NCBI RefSeq assembly: GCF_964355755.1
Contig: NC_092670.1
Span: 2,753,001 to 2,817,000, forward strand
Direction of reading: 5' to 3'
Length of the DNA stretch: 64,000 nt
From: Antedon mediterranea
Taxonomy: Eukaryota > Echinodermata > Crinoidea > Comatulida > Antedonidae
Positions 55,301-62,721 of the stretch are shown here, piece after piece. The notes beneath the pieces were generated by a model. The model ran no database searches. It saw nothing but the letters and a program-made list of their open reading frames with translations, and had not been told where the DNA came from. The position numbers and the translations under genes are program-made. The stretch's first letter is position 1; the number at the start of each line of letters is the position of its first letter.

Positions 55301-58300
55301 TATATAGTGTCTTTTCCTAACCTTTGGGCGCGTTTATACAACACGCTATTACACGCATATTCAACACGCCTACGAGAAGTGTGTTGTATAACATCGAAGA
55401 GATTCCGTGTAATGAGATTTTAATTGCAAAAAAGGCTACTTGGCTGAATCCTAACATTTTGTGGAGACCCGGTTGCTGTTGGTGTGTTGGAAGTGTCCTC
55501 AGGGTATTGTTTTGACCTCTCGTTAAATAAAAGTATGTGCTGTGAAAATGTTGACCAAATCTAGTAGATAATTGTGATTTTTTGGCATATTTTAACCTAT
55601 TTAGCACTTAAAATTAACGCTAATCAAATGTTGGCATAATTTGGCAAAATGTAGCATAGTTTTATCCTAATTCTAAAACATTTTTTTTCTAATTTCAAAA
55701 GCAAATTAAAAAAATCAATAATTGAATAAACTAAATTTTAAACGAAATCATCCTTTATTAAAATCCTTAATATAAACTCATATTAATTCATAATGCATAC
55801 AAGTATATATACAACTTAGGATTATGAAATATGGTATAACACGGTATTACGATTTCATGTATAACTGCAAGGTTTTTGTGGGGTTGACCTCGGCCCGTGC
55901 AACACGCTAAAAATTAAACATGTGTTCAAATTTAGGGTGTTGTATAAACACAGCCCAAGTGTGTCTTAATAGATGACCTGTACACGTATAACTATCCCTT
56001 TACTCCTTTTCTCACAGAACTGTGTACTGGGAATATGTGGGAATAACTTATTACCATTCTAGTCTGATTTTCTGTCAGAATGGGTCATGCAGGCTCCATG
56101 CCAGCATCAGGTAGAATATCCAATATATACTAACTGAAAGTTAGTATACTGAATATTCCCAGCAGGATTGATTGCTATATGCTGGTAACAATGCTGGCAT
56201 CCATACCAGCATTTTACTTCCACGTCTGTGAGAAAAGGGCTTTGTGTAATAAAATGTAACCACTTTACCCGCTGCATCACATGATAAATTGGTTGTCCTC
56301 CAAAATCAGAGATGTTCATCACAAACTTGTCGCTTGTCGCCTTGTCTTCACTTCCTTCTTTCTGAAACTCAATCTCTATTAATTCTTCAATTTTTGAAGG
56401 AATCTTTGTCTGGTCATCACTTCCTTCTTTCTCAAACTCTATCTTTGAAGGAATCTTTGTCTGGTCACCACTTACTTCTTTTTGAAACTCAATCTCTATC
56501 TTTGAAGGAATCTTTGCCTGATGTTTTTCTTGCTCTATATTTAAAAATGTTAAAATATTGTACTAAATTCATAAAAATAAATTCATTAGTTAACAAGTAA
56601 AGTATCCAATATTATGTTTCTGAATGTAATATATCATTTGAAGGTTTGCATGGCAAAATCAAATGTTGTTATAAAGTTTGCAGTACAGCATGTTATATTT
56701 AGTTCTGTTGGGTTTCTCTACATTTCTATCAATATAATAATAAACTTTCTGTATGTACTTTTTATAGGCTTTTTATTAGGATAATTTATTATAGGATTCT
56801 AATTATTTTATCAATGGTAATTAAAATTAATAATTAAATGTAGAAAAATACATTGTCAGACAATTTCATTTTTAGAAATGAAAGTGAAAAGGATAAAGGA
56901 ACGACAGAATATCAACATTTCCAATGATTTCAGGTCCTGGATTTGTTTCCCTAATGATTCTACGCGGCTTTTCGTTTCCTGATTGAAAAAAGAGAAAGAA
57001 AACCTTGTCAATTAGTAAGAGGAGAATTTAGCACATGCCTCTTAAGATGTTCCTCTTTCAATGAGTTTGTTTTGAGAATAATAACAAATATATTTTCTGG
57101 TTAAAACATGAGCAGAGGTGCCTTGAAAATAGTAGGTCTAGTTATTTCGACACAGAGAGGCCCATAGTTTTAACAAAACAAACAAAAAATTGAAATAGGC
57201 AAAGTATATTTGTTTTGTATTATGGATCAAGCATTTGAAGAAACCAACTGTTCTAAAGTAAACTTCTTCTCAATTTAACCACCTCTTCCATCTTTTTATT
57301 TTATCCGTCAACGGTTATTTTTATTTCAATATGACATGAATACAGAAAAAGTTTACATGATAGACAACAAAGCAACTAGAATCATATTGAGGATCTACAC
57401 TAGAAGAATAAATTATTCTTGTCATGTATAAGACCCTTTTTAAACTAAAATAATATAGTTAGCTAAGTAAACATATAAAGAAAAAGAGACAATAAATAAA
57501 ATATCGAATAAGTGAGAACTAATTATAACAATAAATCGAATATCAAAGCCCAGGCCACAAGTCAGTCCATGTAAAATTCAGTGCTTAGTTTTGGTAGAGC
57601 AGACAGTGAAATATTAGGTGTGAAATGTAATAATGATATGCCTTGCACTTGAAATTTCTATAAATATTTTTGATTACCCTCATCCATTTTGCTTTCTTCT
57701 GTTTTAGTTGATTGTGCTGGATTTTCTTTTGACTGTTCTTCTATTCTGTCTTCTTTCACATGCTTCATGGGAGCATTTTCATAATTGCCATAAGCCTGTT
57801 TTGTAGATGCTGTTGCATTTTGTTTTCCTTTCACTTGTTTCACCACTTCTCTAGCAATTGCTTTCTCATACATTTTAGAAGCTTTAAAAAAAGTGTACAG
57901 TAGTTTGTTTTTGTATATTATTGTTTTTGTGTTTGTACACTATGAATATGTTAATTATTTATTAAAATGTTAAAAAGGAAGAAACACACATTTAATTGAT
58001 TCATTTGCTGTGCCAGCTCAGGAGTCGCAAAAGCAGGAAACATGAAGGACGTGTGGCTCCCTACAACAAACCAACAAATGCAATATTGTACAAAGCTTTC
58101 AAAACAAAACATACATCACACACATTTGAATAATGAATATATCCATGATAAATAAATCCAGTTCTGTGTTATAAATAAATAATTTAGGTAAAAAGAAGCA
58201 AGTTATCAATTTATTTAAAATTTGTTTGAATTGAAGTAGTAATCAAGAAATTGTATGTAAAACAAATTATATAAATAACATCCATAAAACAAGACAATAC

Positions 58301-59984
58301 AACTACATAATAAGATTAAATAAATAAATATTAAACAAGAATCATACATTGTCTCTAAAACAACACAGGATTTAACATGGGATTTTTAAAGCAATAAAAG
58401 AGAAAAAAAATTACTATTTAATCACGGTGGATTGATTTGAATATTAGCCACTTGTATGAACTAATTTTCAAAGTTTTATGTTTTACGATTGTCACCCAGT
58501 TTTATTTCATTAATTTATTTTTATTTATTTATTTGATTATTTTAATGATGACGACCATGACTTTAAGTTTGTCTCCAAACTTATTTTGGCCTCCTTCTGC
58601 ACTCTCGTATTTTTCTACTCTTGTAATTTTGTTCCTTGTAAATTTTAAATGTGTGTGAAGAAAAGCAGTTATTAGATTTAGTTTAAAATTTAGTTTCATC
58701 AAAGTTTTTGTAGTTTTTACTTGTTTTATATATATGGTTATTAACATTTTCCTTTTGTTTACCATTACAGCATAAATAATTGAATAATCACTGATTATGC
58801 AATACACCGGCCTGGCTTACCCTTTTCTGTATTTGTGACATATATATGAAGGTTAATGTATTTTTTTAAATCTTGTAAAATCAGTTATTATATTTTATAA
58901 ATAATGATTTTACTGAAGCCAGAAAAATATGGGTTTGTCACAAAAGAAATATTTGCATACTTGTGTCAGTAAATGTTGGTTGGTTTTGACAGTATACTTG
59001 GAATTATATGTGCTACAAACAATTTTTTTAACATCTATGGAACCATTATTTCATGCATCTTAAGATGATACTTACATGTGTCTGGTAGTTCTTCTTTCAA
59101 TGTTGTTTCATCGACATCATCTTGAGTGCACACCGTTGTTGTTGCTATAGCGTCAGTTATGTCATGCTTTGGATTAAAACTATAAAAGAAATGTTGATTA
59201 AATTAAATATCGAATGTCAAAAATGACAAGAAAAAATGCCTTCTTGGTAGAGAATACTGTATTTGTTTATACTACGTCATATTATATTTGTTAAGTCTAC
59301 AAAATATGCTTTTTTTGTAGAAAAGGCAAAATTACATTAAATAGGTATTTATGAATTCTTGGTATCAATGTCCGATGACTTAATGTGTTTTACACCCTTT
59401 CGTCAATCAATTTCACACTTCAGAAAAATGTTTGTATAATAGGAAATGTGGTAAAATGCGATGGTAATGAAATGGTATTTTTATATTTTCAGTGTTTGTA
59501 ATGTTCACAATTCAGTTCATTAGTGGAAAAAACGCTGGTTTTCAGACGGAGGCACACACATATTTAGTGACATGATCCTTTATTTTTCTGGCAGCTATTG
59601 AAGATGTTAAGTTGTTTATAATTTTGTAATGTGTATCTTACATATAATGTCAATAATAATAACCTTTAAACAATATTGTAACATGAAACTAAAAGAAAGT
59701 GCAAATACTTCTTTTGAGAAGTGTATTTTATTGTTACTTTATTTGAAAATCACTTTTAATTGTAATTGTATGTGTTTGCTATCTTTTAATTTGATTTGAC
59801 AGTTTTAATAGATTTGCTTACCCTTTCCTTAGCAAAGCATTGATAGTAGAAGTTTTTCCTACTCCCTCAAGACCTACAAAAATAACTCTGCCTTGCTTAA
59901 CTTCAGCTTTCCCTTCTTCCAGGGCTTCATTATATGCTTTAATTGCTTCTGGTCCTCGAGCCTGTATCTCCACAGGAGTTAAGT
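40349..59984 (-). CDS. gene 2: Roc-COR-Death-ZU5-UPA-death-fold protein (ROCO family)
   Basis: 25 exons with GT-AG borders and matching phases, about 1,396 codons from the first visible exon (59,984) to 40,349. Order: Roc GTPase (59,984-54,413), COR (54,122-52,378 and following), linker, Death domain (49,884-49,627), ZU5 (48,621-48,092), UPA (about 48,180-47,030), four small linkers, tandem death-fold exon (41,118-40,567), linker (40,393-40,349). ROCO proteins (LRRK, MFHAS1, DAPK1) are GTP-regulated scaffolds. ZU5-UPA-Death modules occur in PIDD, UNC5 and ankyrins. The first exon seen starts in phase 1, so upstream coding exon(s) are missing from my model. The stop codon is also uncertain: read-through of 40,567 gives TAG at 40,544, and splicing to 39,828 gives TGA. 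All G motifs and hydrophobic cores are intact, so it looks functional. Death or immune signalling in the cytoplasm is inference. Confidence 0.85.
40567..41118 (-). CDS. gene 2 tandem death-fold (DED-like) exon
   Basis: 552 bases, phase 1-1, acceptor TATTATTAG, donor GTAAAC. Two helical units: DWNEDDYNKLLVEVSDWW to about GVQDVIAK, and FSEYRRKLIAFGQKLHTENI to FIKLLTDEKM. The phrase PYDLISLLEGPGLLKAADI is typical of DED/Death helices 2-4. It is homologous along its length to gene 1's exon at 24,371-24,877. If the donor is not used, the frame stops four codons later (TAG at 40,546-40,544). It lies at the C-terminal end of gene 2 but at the N-terminal end of gene 1. Confidence 0.75.
41757..42630. 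repeat. CCGGACC/TTTTGG palindromic repeat clusters
   Basis: Clusters at 41,757-41,850 and 42,425-42,630 are built of AAAATCGGTCCGGCCGGACC, CAGTTTTGGCGGCC and similar units, so every unit is close to its own reverse complement. About 580 bases of unrelated AT-rich DNA separate them, as in a transposon with palindromic ends. Overlapping minus-strand frames (WSGL, FGRQ repeats) are artefacts. Confidence 0.7.
43096..43957. mobile_element. 862-bp MITE with 21-bp perfect TIR, TA site
   Basis: Ends ATAGAGAGAAATGGCGAACCG and its exact reverse complement, each flanked by TA (43,094-43,095 and 43,958-43,959). A subterminal GAGTGGGTATA/TATACCCACTC pair extends the symmetry. TA duplication plus short TIRs fits Tc1/mariner-derived MITEs. 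There is no transposase. Confidence 0.8.
45611..45691 (-). CDS. gene 2 linker exon, Pro/Ser-rich
   Basis: 81 bases, phase 1-1, acceptor ATTTTAG, donor GTACAG. It encodes APSTSSNLPRQPPQMDR followed by TDYACPLLS, a flexible linker between UPA-side exons and the death-fold exon. Confidence 0.7.
45838..45895 (+). mobile_element. LINE 3' end with (TTATC)n tail
   Basis: ATGACAATAAAGATTCCTC runs into TTATCTTATCTTATT on the plus strand, the same family of tail as at 845 and 12,124. It lies within a gene 2 intron, opposite to the gene's direction. Confidence 0.55.
46349..46393 (-). CDS. gene 2 linker mini-exon (ETQSSITGRPPSLSE)
   Basis: 45 bases, phase 1-1, acceptor TTTTACAG, donor GTATGT. It encodes ETQSSITGRPPSLSE. 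Similar in length, phase and pattern to 40,349-40,393 (both E-x-Q-S ... S-x-x-E), suggesting duplicated linker exons. Confidence 0.7.
46769..46798 (-). CDS. gene 2 micro-exon (WRLGIPNQGL)
   Basis: 30 bases, phase 1-1, acceptor TTTCGCAG, donor GTATGT, encoding WRLGIPNQGL. Small, but it fits both neighbours in frame and has good splice sites. Confidence 0.6.
47030..47171 (-). CDS. gene 2 UPA C-terminal exon
   Basis: 142 bases, phase 0 in and 1 out, acceptor TTTACAG, donor GTAAGT. It encodes VRFNEIWQAKTWSKFSVKR and then VFKAKILTVQTRYQIYQLPFE. The alternation of beta-strand-like stretches and its position after ZU5 fit the end of a UPA domain. Confidence 0.75.
47391..47525 (-). CDS. gene 2 UPA middle exon
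   Basis: 135 bases, phase 0-0, acceptor ATTTCAG, donor GTATAA. It encodes RVLSEEKEYGETAIEMPKC, then an aspartate/glutamate-rich EDEGWDVTPPTQ. The GW phrase near the end is common in UPA domains. Confidence 0.75.
48092..48621 (-). CDS. gene 2 ZU5 domain exon (with UPA start)
   Basis: 530 bases, phase 1 in and 0 out, acceptor CCCACAG, donor GTAATG. Residues of this exon: SEGGTLYLKDKDIKLVINPG (the ZU5 GG-L ... IPPGA-like core, here INPGAI), SSAVRCGPPGTVFRNHCLL (the CGP-G-F phrase of ZU5), and CCIRLNHFSDYLLVAV (the end strand H-F-S). UPA begins at KKRVMLGVFGK. Family members use ZU5-UPA to bind a Death domain intramolecularly. Confidence 0.92.
48822..48905 (-). CDS. gene 2 linker exon between Death and ZU5
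   Basis: 84 bases, phase 1-1, acceptor AAAACAG, donor GTATAG. It encodes FHKSPEKSLISIEEFQETHK and a short tail: a charged linker without a recognised domain. Confidence 0.7.
49627..49884 (-). CDS. gene 2 Death domain exon
   Basis: 258 bases, phase 1-1, acceptor ATCACAG, donor GTATAC. It encodes a complete Death domain: VSEEIVDWQPFGYNLGLSW (helices 1-2 with the conserved W and LG), EEMMIYWRNK (helix 4 W), VLCIALNDHGQIDLANMI (helices 5-6, L-x3-L-x2-HG-x2-DLA). Death domains form oligomers with other Death domains; the partner is unknown. Confidence 0.9.
50010..50039 (-). CDS. gene 2 micro-exon (TIQPSQNHNE)
   Basis: 30 bases, phase 1-1, acceptor TTTATAG, donor GTAAGC. A polar linker. Confidence 0.6.
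50158..50432 (+). mobile_element. degraded ACCTCCGCC-type element in intron
   Basis: CTCCTACAAAG, TTTTTTCACCCCTGTTTG, then GGGGCAGGGTCACATTTTC and the end CTCTCATAATGCTTTCTAGTT parallel the element at 36,554-37,118. It lies between two gene 2 micro-exons. Confidence 0.5.
50486..50509 (-). CDS. gene 2 micro-exon (ETLKSQDE)
   Basis: 24 bases, phase 1-1, acceptor TTTATAG, donor GTAAGT. Its size makes it uncertain, but the phases and splice sites fit both neighbours. Confidence 0.55.
50728..50947 (-). CDS. gene 2 exon after COR
   Basis: 220 bases, phase 0 in and 1 out, acceptor TTTTTAG, donor GTAAAT. It encodes VLHFLQKELKVFSQKD, LEVRMYIPCASSPNIQ and VKLYRKLFGEDVLPEG. It probably closes the COR-B lobe or begins the linker to the Death domain. 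Confidence 0.75.
51208..51291 (-). CDS. gene 2 exon in COR C-terminal region
   Basis: 84 bases, phase 0-0, acceptor TTGCAG, donor GTAGGC. It encodes TTIVRTKSIKADSSLEDN followed by IKPLPEVCKK. Confidence 0.7.
51300..52377. other. gene 2 intron, nothing recognised
   Basis: AT-rich intron, no element recognised. 51,480-52,150 is less AT-rich and has no open frame of note. Confidence 0.4.
52378..52653 (-). CDS. gene 2 COR domain exon (COR-B)
   Basis: 276 bases, phase 0-0, acceptor TTTATAG, donor GTACAT. It encodes NDEQIFYVLSRLKPEALP and then FHDFGSYLPDDLFQRAATKF, the characteristic COR-B phrase F-LP-GLF-R. It ends with a beta-rich stretch, LVILYVATIKHCRMLQ. Confidence 0.88.
52749..52904 (-). 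CDS. gene 2 COR exon (COR-A winged-helix part)
   Basis: 156 bases, phase 0-0. It encodes EPVMWKAWQRLDTGILEVGL then LWKEFCDSESFDFFVSLMEK and FGLMCASKK, matching the COR pattern G-L-...L-W ... LLE-FGL. Confidence 0.88.
53264..53452 (-). CDS. gene 2 COR exon (COR-A start)
   Basis: 189 bases, phase 0-0, acceptor CTTACAG, donor GTTAGC. It encodes LLEYLHDIGEILYYPDDEAL then RDIIVIDLMKLVDM. L-x-LH-x-G-x-I-x-YY...L-x-D-x-V-I/V-D is the signature of COR in ROCO proteins. Confidence 0.92.
53877..54122 (-). CDS. gene 2 exon joining Roc to COR
   Basis: 246 bases, phase 0-0, acceptor TTTTCAG, donor GTTAAA (weak). It encodes IAEIKKTIWQALKDKP, FSTIFTIENS (the Roc strand with a conserved N, in the G5 area) and TLPIKWLRGQQEIQSF, the LP..W phrase opening the COR linker. 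Confidence 0.85.
54413..54592 (-). CDS. gene 2 Roc G4 exon
   Basis: 180 bases, phase 0-0, acceptor TATTTAG, donor GTGAAT. It encodes FILSWIRSIYTN and LLFPHVLLIGTHLNDLKG. GTHLND is the G4-type (T/N-H/K-x-D) guanine-recognition motif, used as TH-x-D in Roc domains. Confidence 0.92.
55004..55093 (-). CDS. gene 2 Roc exon after switch II
   Basis: 90 bases, phase 0-0, acceptor CTCATAG, donor GTAAGT. It encodes IFMVSFAVICVVFNLCDDLN, the Roc strand FM-x3-A-x2-VV-F-L. It joins directly to the preceding DFGGQ exon. Confidence 0.88.
55322..55968. mobile_element. MITE with TTTATACAACAC inverted ends in intron
   Basis: Left TTTGGGCGCGTTTATACAAC and right GTTGTATAAACACAGCCCAA are inverted repeats about 25 bases long. 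The interior is AT-rich with repeated TTTGGCAT phrases. It lies between gene 2 exons at 55,093 and 56,269. Confidence 0.7.
56003..56247. mobile_element. CTTTTCTCACAGA-type MITE in intron
   Basis: Left CCTTTTCTCACAGAACTGTG and right CACGTCTGTGAGAAAAGGGC are inverted ends like those of the PIF/Harbinger-like fragments at 17,067 and 61,704. Internal GCTGGTAACAATGCTGGC and CATGCCAGCAT phrases are repeated. It has no ORF, so it may be mobilised by that family. Confidence 0.7.
56269..56534 (-). CDS. gene 2 Roc switch II exon with internal repeat
   Basis: 266 bases, phase 1 in and 0 out, acceptor AATATAG, donor GTAAAG. The end encodes VMNISDFGGQPIYHVMQR; DFGGQ is the Roc G3 (DxxGQ) motif, followed by the usual Y-H. 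The upstream part has three in-frame units of about 17-20 residues each containing KIPSKIE and EFQKE/EFEKEGS, joined by GDQ/DDQ. This low-complexity insert lies between G2 and G3, where Roc domains often carry a variable loop. Confidence 0.9.
57678..57864 (-). CDS. gene 2 exon in Roc variable insert
   Basis: 187 bases if the acceptor is at ...TATGAG, giving phase 0 in (to match the exon ending 57,990) and phase 1 out with donor GTAATC. A stronger-looking acceptor at 57,882 (TTTAAAG) would add 17 bases but arrive in the wrong phase. It encodes AIAREVVKQVKGKQN then a hydrophilic stretch rich in K, E, N and S (KHVKEDRIEEQSKEN). Confidence 0.65.
57990..58060 (-). CDS. gene 2 Roc exon between G2 and G3
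   Basis: 71 bases, phase 1 in and 0 out, acceptor TTTGTTGTAG, donor GTGTGT. With the incoming T it encodes WSHTSFMFPAFATPELAQQM then NQLN. It fits immediately after the exon ending DT at 59,076. Confidence 0.75.
58070..59075. other. gene 2 intron
   Basis: The lower part is AT-rich without recognised features. 58,873 upward is the gene 1/gene 2 duplicated block. Opposing open frames at 58,437-58,807 are shadows without domain content. Confidence 0.5.
59076..59179 (-). CDS. gene 2 Roc G2 exon
   Basis: 104 bases, acceptor TTTTATAG, donor GTAAGT, phase 2 in and 1 out. It encodes FNPKHDITDAIATTTVC then TQDDVDETTLKEELPDT. The threonines of IATTT provide the G2 residue. Paralogue of 12,684-12,787. 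Confidence 0.85.
59822..59984 (-). CDS. gene 2 Roc P-loop exon (first exon seen)
   Basis: 163 bases, acceptor TTTTCAAG, donor GTAAGC. It encodes LTPVEIQARGPEAIKAYNEA and RVIFVGLEGVGKTSTINALL with Walker A GLEGVGKTS. It enters in phase 1, so a preceding exon is required, but I find none between 59,985 and 64,000. Near-identical to 13,400-13,562. Confidence 0.88.
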
Positions 59985-60224
59985 CTTGAAAATAAAACTT
60001 ATTAAAATTAGTACACAATCAATGTAATTTACCAAATAGGGCATTCCACAGTATTTGGTCCGTGGGTTGAACAATTGTATTTACTGATTTTGATATAACT
60101 CTATCCATTTCTCAAAGTAGAAGTTTATTAAATAACATTTTTTTTATTTTTCTGATATATAGTTTCTAAGTTATTGAATATTATGAAAAACCATATTTCA
60201 ATCAATCAATTCAATCAATCAATC

Positions 60225-61345
60225 AATTTCACGGACAGGACATTTTAAAATTCTATTTATTTCATAAACTATGCATCTTATTACTGTTTTATCAACAGAT
60301 ATAGTTACTTTATGTCTCAATAATACATAATTCAAGTATTTAATTAAAATGTTGTTGTTTATTAATTCCATACATGTATTTCAAATTCATAAATGTCCAC
60401 GACGTTTTAAGCAGTTTTTTTACATTTATTTTAATGATGCCAAAAATCTTGATATTTCATTTTCTCCTGAGGACTATCATTAGATTATTAACACATTTGT
60501 TAAAAATGTTATATTTTGATGAAAGTATCAGATTAAAAAAATATATTGTTACAGACGGGACATTTTTGTTATGGACGAGACATACAGTATCATTTAAATC
60601 CTAATTATTTCACAAACCATGAATCTTTTAAACATTTTTTTGCCAGATAGGCCTATAGTTACTCGATGTCCCTATTGTACATGGTAAAGCATTTTATAAG
60701 ACATATTGTGTTTATTAAATTTCATATATGCATTTAAAAATTCATAATTGTCCCGTCCTTGCATAGTTTTGTGGTGTTTTTTACATTTCAGTTAAAAGTA
60801 TTAATACCACAATTTATATTTTTGTTTTCTCCTTTTAAGAACTATATGTAATACATTATAAATCCAAAGGCAAATTACTGAGAAAAATGACAATGCTGTG
60901 GGTATCAGTGGCTGGATCTCAATGGAGATACAAAAAAAAAAAAAAAAAAAAAAAGCGAAAAGCTAAATCAAAACGATAAAGTAAACAGCCAGAAAAGTTA
61001 GCAGAGCTTTCGGGCAACACTAGCCCTTCATCAGTGCATTTGTAATACATTATAAACAAATATTTTGAAACTATCATATTTAAAAAAAATATATTGATGA
61101 CATTTTTCGTAGGAACTTAACGGGACAGACATTTTTGTTACGGATGGGACATATTATTTAAAAATATTTTATTTTATGCATCTTGTTAACATTTTTTCCC
61201 ATACATATACTGTACTATTACTTTTTATTTTACAGTAAGCTCCAATTGTTCATAATCAAGTATTTTATTAAAATTGTTTATTAATTTCATACTTGAATTT
61301 AAAAATGCATAATTGTTAATTCTGAGACATTTTGATTAGGTTTTT
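60225..61345 (+). repeat. diverged tandem repeat, three units of about 330 bp, split by a PLE pLTR
   Basis: Units begin near 60,235, 60,550 and 61,130 with GGACATTTT/GACGGGACATTTTTGTTA. Each then carries an ATGCATCTT- or ATGAATCTT-containing stretch, a TTTATTAATTTCATA phrase and a CATAATTGT phrase. A (CAAT)n run lies at 60,195-60,228. The pLTR at 60,863-61,040 interrupts the second unit. Confidence 0.65.
60863..61040 (+). mobile_element. solitary Penelope-like pLTR with 16-bp target duplication
   Basis: The unit TCCAAAGGCAAATTACTGAG through TTCATCAGTGCATT matches the PLE terminal repeats at 5-8 kb. TGTAATACATTATAAA is present on both sides (60,847-60,862 and 61,041-61,056). An internal A-run has grown to about 24 bases. 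No PLE coding sequence accompanies it. Confidence 0.85.
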
Positions 61346-61494
61346 CCTCACTTTTCCTCAATTATTGAAGTAATGGCTAGAATCTAAGACCACAGCGTTG
61401 ATAGTCATTTTGTGTTACTTTTTGGTAACTTTATAGAACAAAACTGTAATACAAGTTGCAAAATGGCATTGGAATCATTCACTAGAGCGTTAAA

Positions 61495-61703
61495 ATTATA
61501 GATTAGGTTAAAAAATATCAAATTGCGTGTGATGCATGCAGGTATGCATGGCAGGCCTTTTAAATTATTAGAATCGACTTATTTATTTATACCATTTAAA
61601 GACGAAAACATTATAGGCCCTAGTATTTATTTTTACATATAATGCAGTTTGTGACCTTTCGTTAAAATGCATACGAATGCTATTAAATAAGTACAATACT
61701 CAA
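61495..61703 (+). repeat. direct duplication of 40,085-40,275
   Basis: Shares TATAGATTAGGTTAAAAAAT and following landmarks with the gene 2 3' intron; it ends at the PIF/Harbinger fragment. Confidence 0.8.
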
Positions 61704-62217
61704 AAGCCCCTTTCTCACAGAGCTGTGTGCCAGGAATATACCATTACCATGCCGGTATGGTTTTCTGTGAGAACGGGTCGTCTTGGCATCATGCCGGCAT
61801 CGACATGACCTGCTTTAGACCTAGTAATATTACTAGGGATATTCCCCACAATGCCAGACGGGCATTCTGTGAGAACGTAACGCCGTTACATTCCGGGGTT
61901 ATATTTAATTCCCGTCGAGGCTTTGACACCTTGCGCGGTCAAGTGTATCACTTTGGCGCCGATTCATTCAATTAACAATAATAATGTCGAACTGGAGGGA
62001 TAAGAGAGCTGCTTAAAATAAGGGGACAAGAAAAAATTTGTAGCATTAGGCCATAGCTCTTTGTTGGTGCCTGACCCTTCGTCGCCTTGTAAATTTTACA
62101 GCCTTCTAAGGTGTTTTACAGATTGCCGATTGACGGCTAATTAATTGCTGTACCTGTATAATATATGCACAATATACTGTACATAGCATGTATTGCATAA
62201 ATATGCTATAAAGGAAG
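61704..62217 (+). mobile_element. PIF/Harbinger-like fragment, second copy
   Basis: Starts AAAGCCCCTTTCTCACAGAG and matches 17,067-17,620 nearly throughout, ending at ATGCTATAAA. ATGTCGAACTGGAGGGATAA retains the start of the Myb/SANT-like ORF, but a 5-base deletion relative to 17,380 puts it out of frame. Confidence 0.65.
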
Positions 62218-62335
62218 ATAATAATCTGTAACCTAACATTCGCCGCCATATATCCCTAGACAAAAATAATAACAATAAAGGACGCCCTCAATAATTATTT
62301 TGTCAGAGACTTTTTATTGGCCGAATATGCCCGAC

Positions 62336-62480
62336 TCCTTTCTCACAGAAAGCCGGTATATACCGGTTATATTTCCGGCACGATAGTCCGATGAGAATGG
62401 GTATATGCCGGTAACGATACCGGCACGACGCCAGCACTGTACCGGTATATTGCAGACGGGTGTGTAGAAAGCGACGACCT
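62336..62480. mobile_element. CTTTCTCACAGA-ended MITE fragment
   Basis: ACTCCTTTCTCACAGAAAGC is followed by repeated CCGGTATATACCGG and CGGTAACGATACCGGCACGA palindromic phrases, in the style of the Harbinger-like MITE. The right end is unclear. 62,480-62,545 holds three AACGACC-TCGAATTG tandem units. Confidence 0.5.
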
Positions 62481-62721
62481 CGAATTGGACGACCCCAACG
62501 ACCCGGGAGACCTCGAATTGAACGACCTCGAATTGAACGACCCATAACACGAAACCGACGACCCCTATAGCCTAGCCTAGCCTAGGCCTAAGTGTGGTAT
62601 AACATCCCAAAGCCGAACATAGCCAAAGATCTTTAAACTATACCTTATTTTATCATACTCGCAAGCAAGAAATTGATTGAAAAAATACAGAAATATCGCC
62701 ATTTGATACTGATTGTGTCGA

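Noticed and set aside
58437-58807. Opposing hydrophobic ORFs in a gene 2 intron
   Set aside because: AT-rich composition gives F/I/L-rich frames; no splice context or family match.
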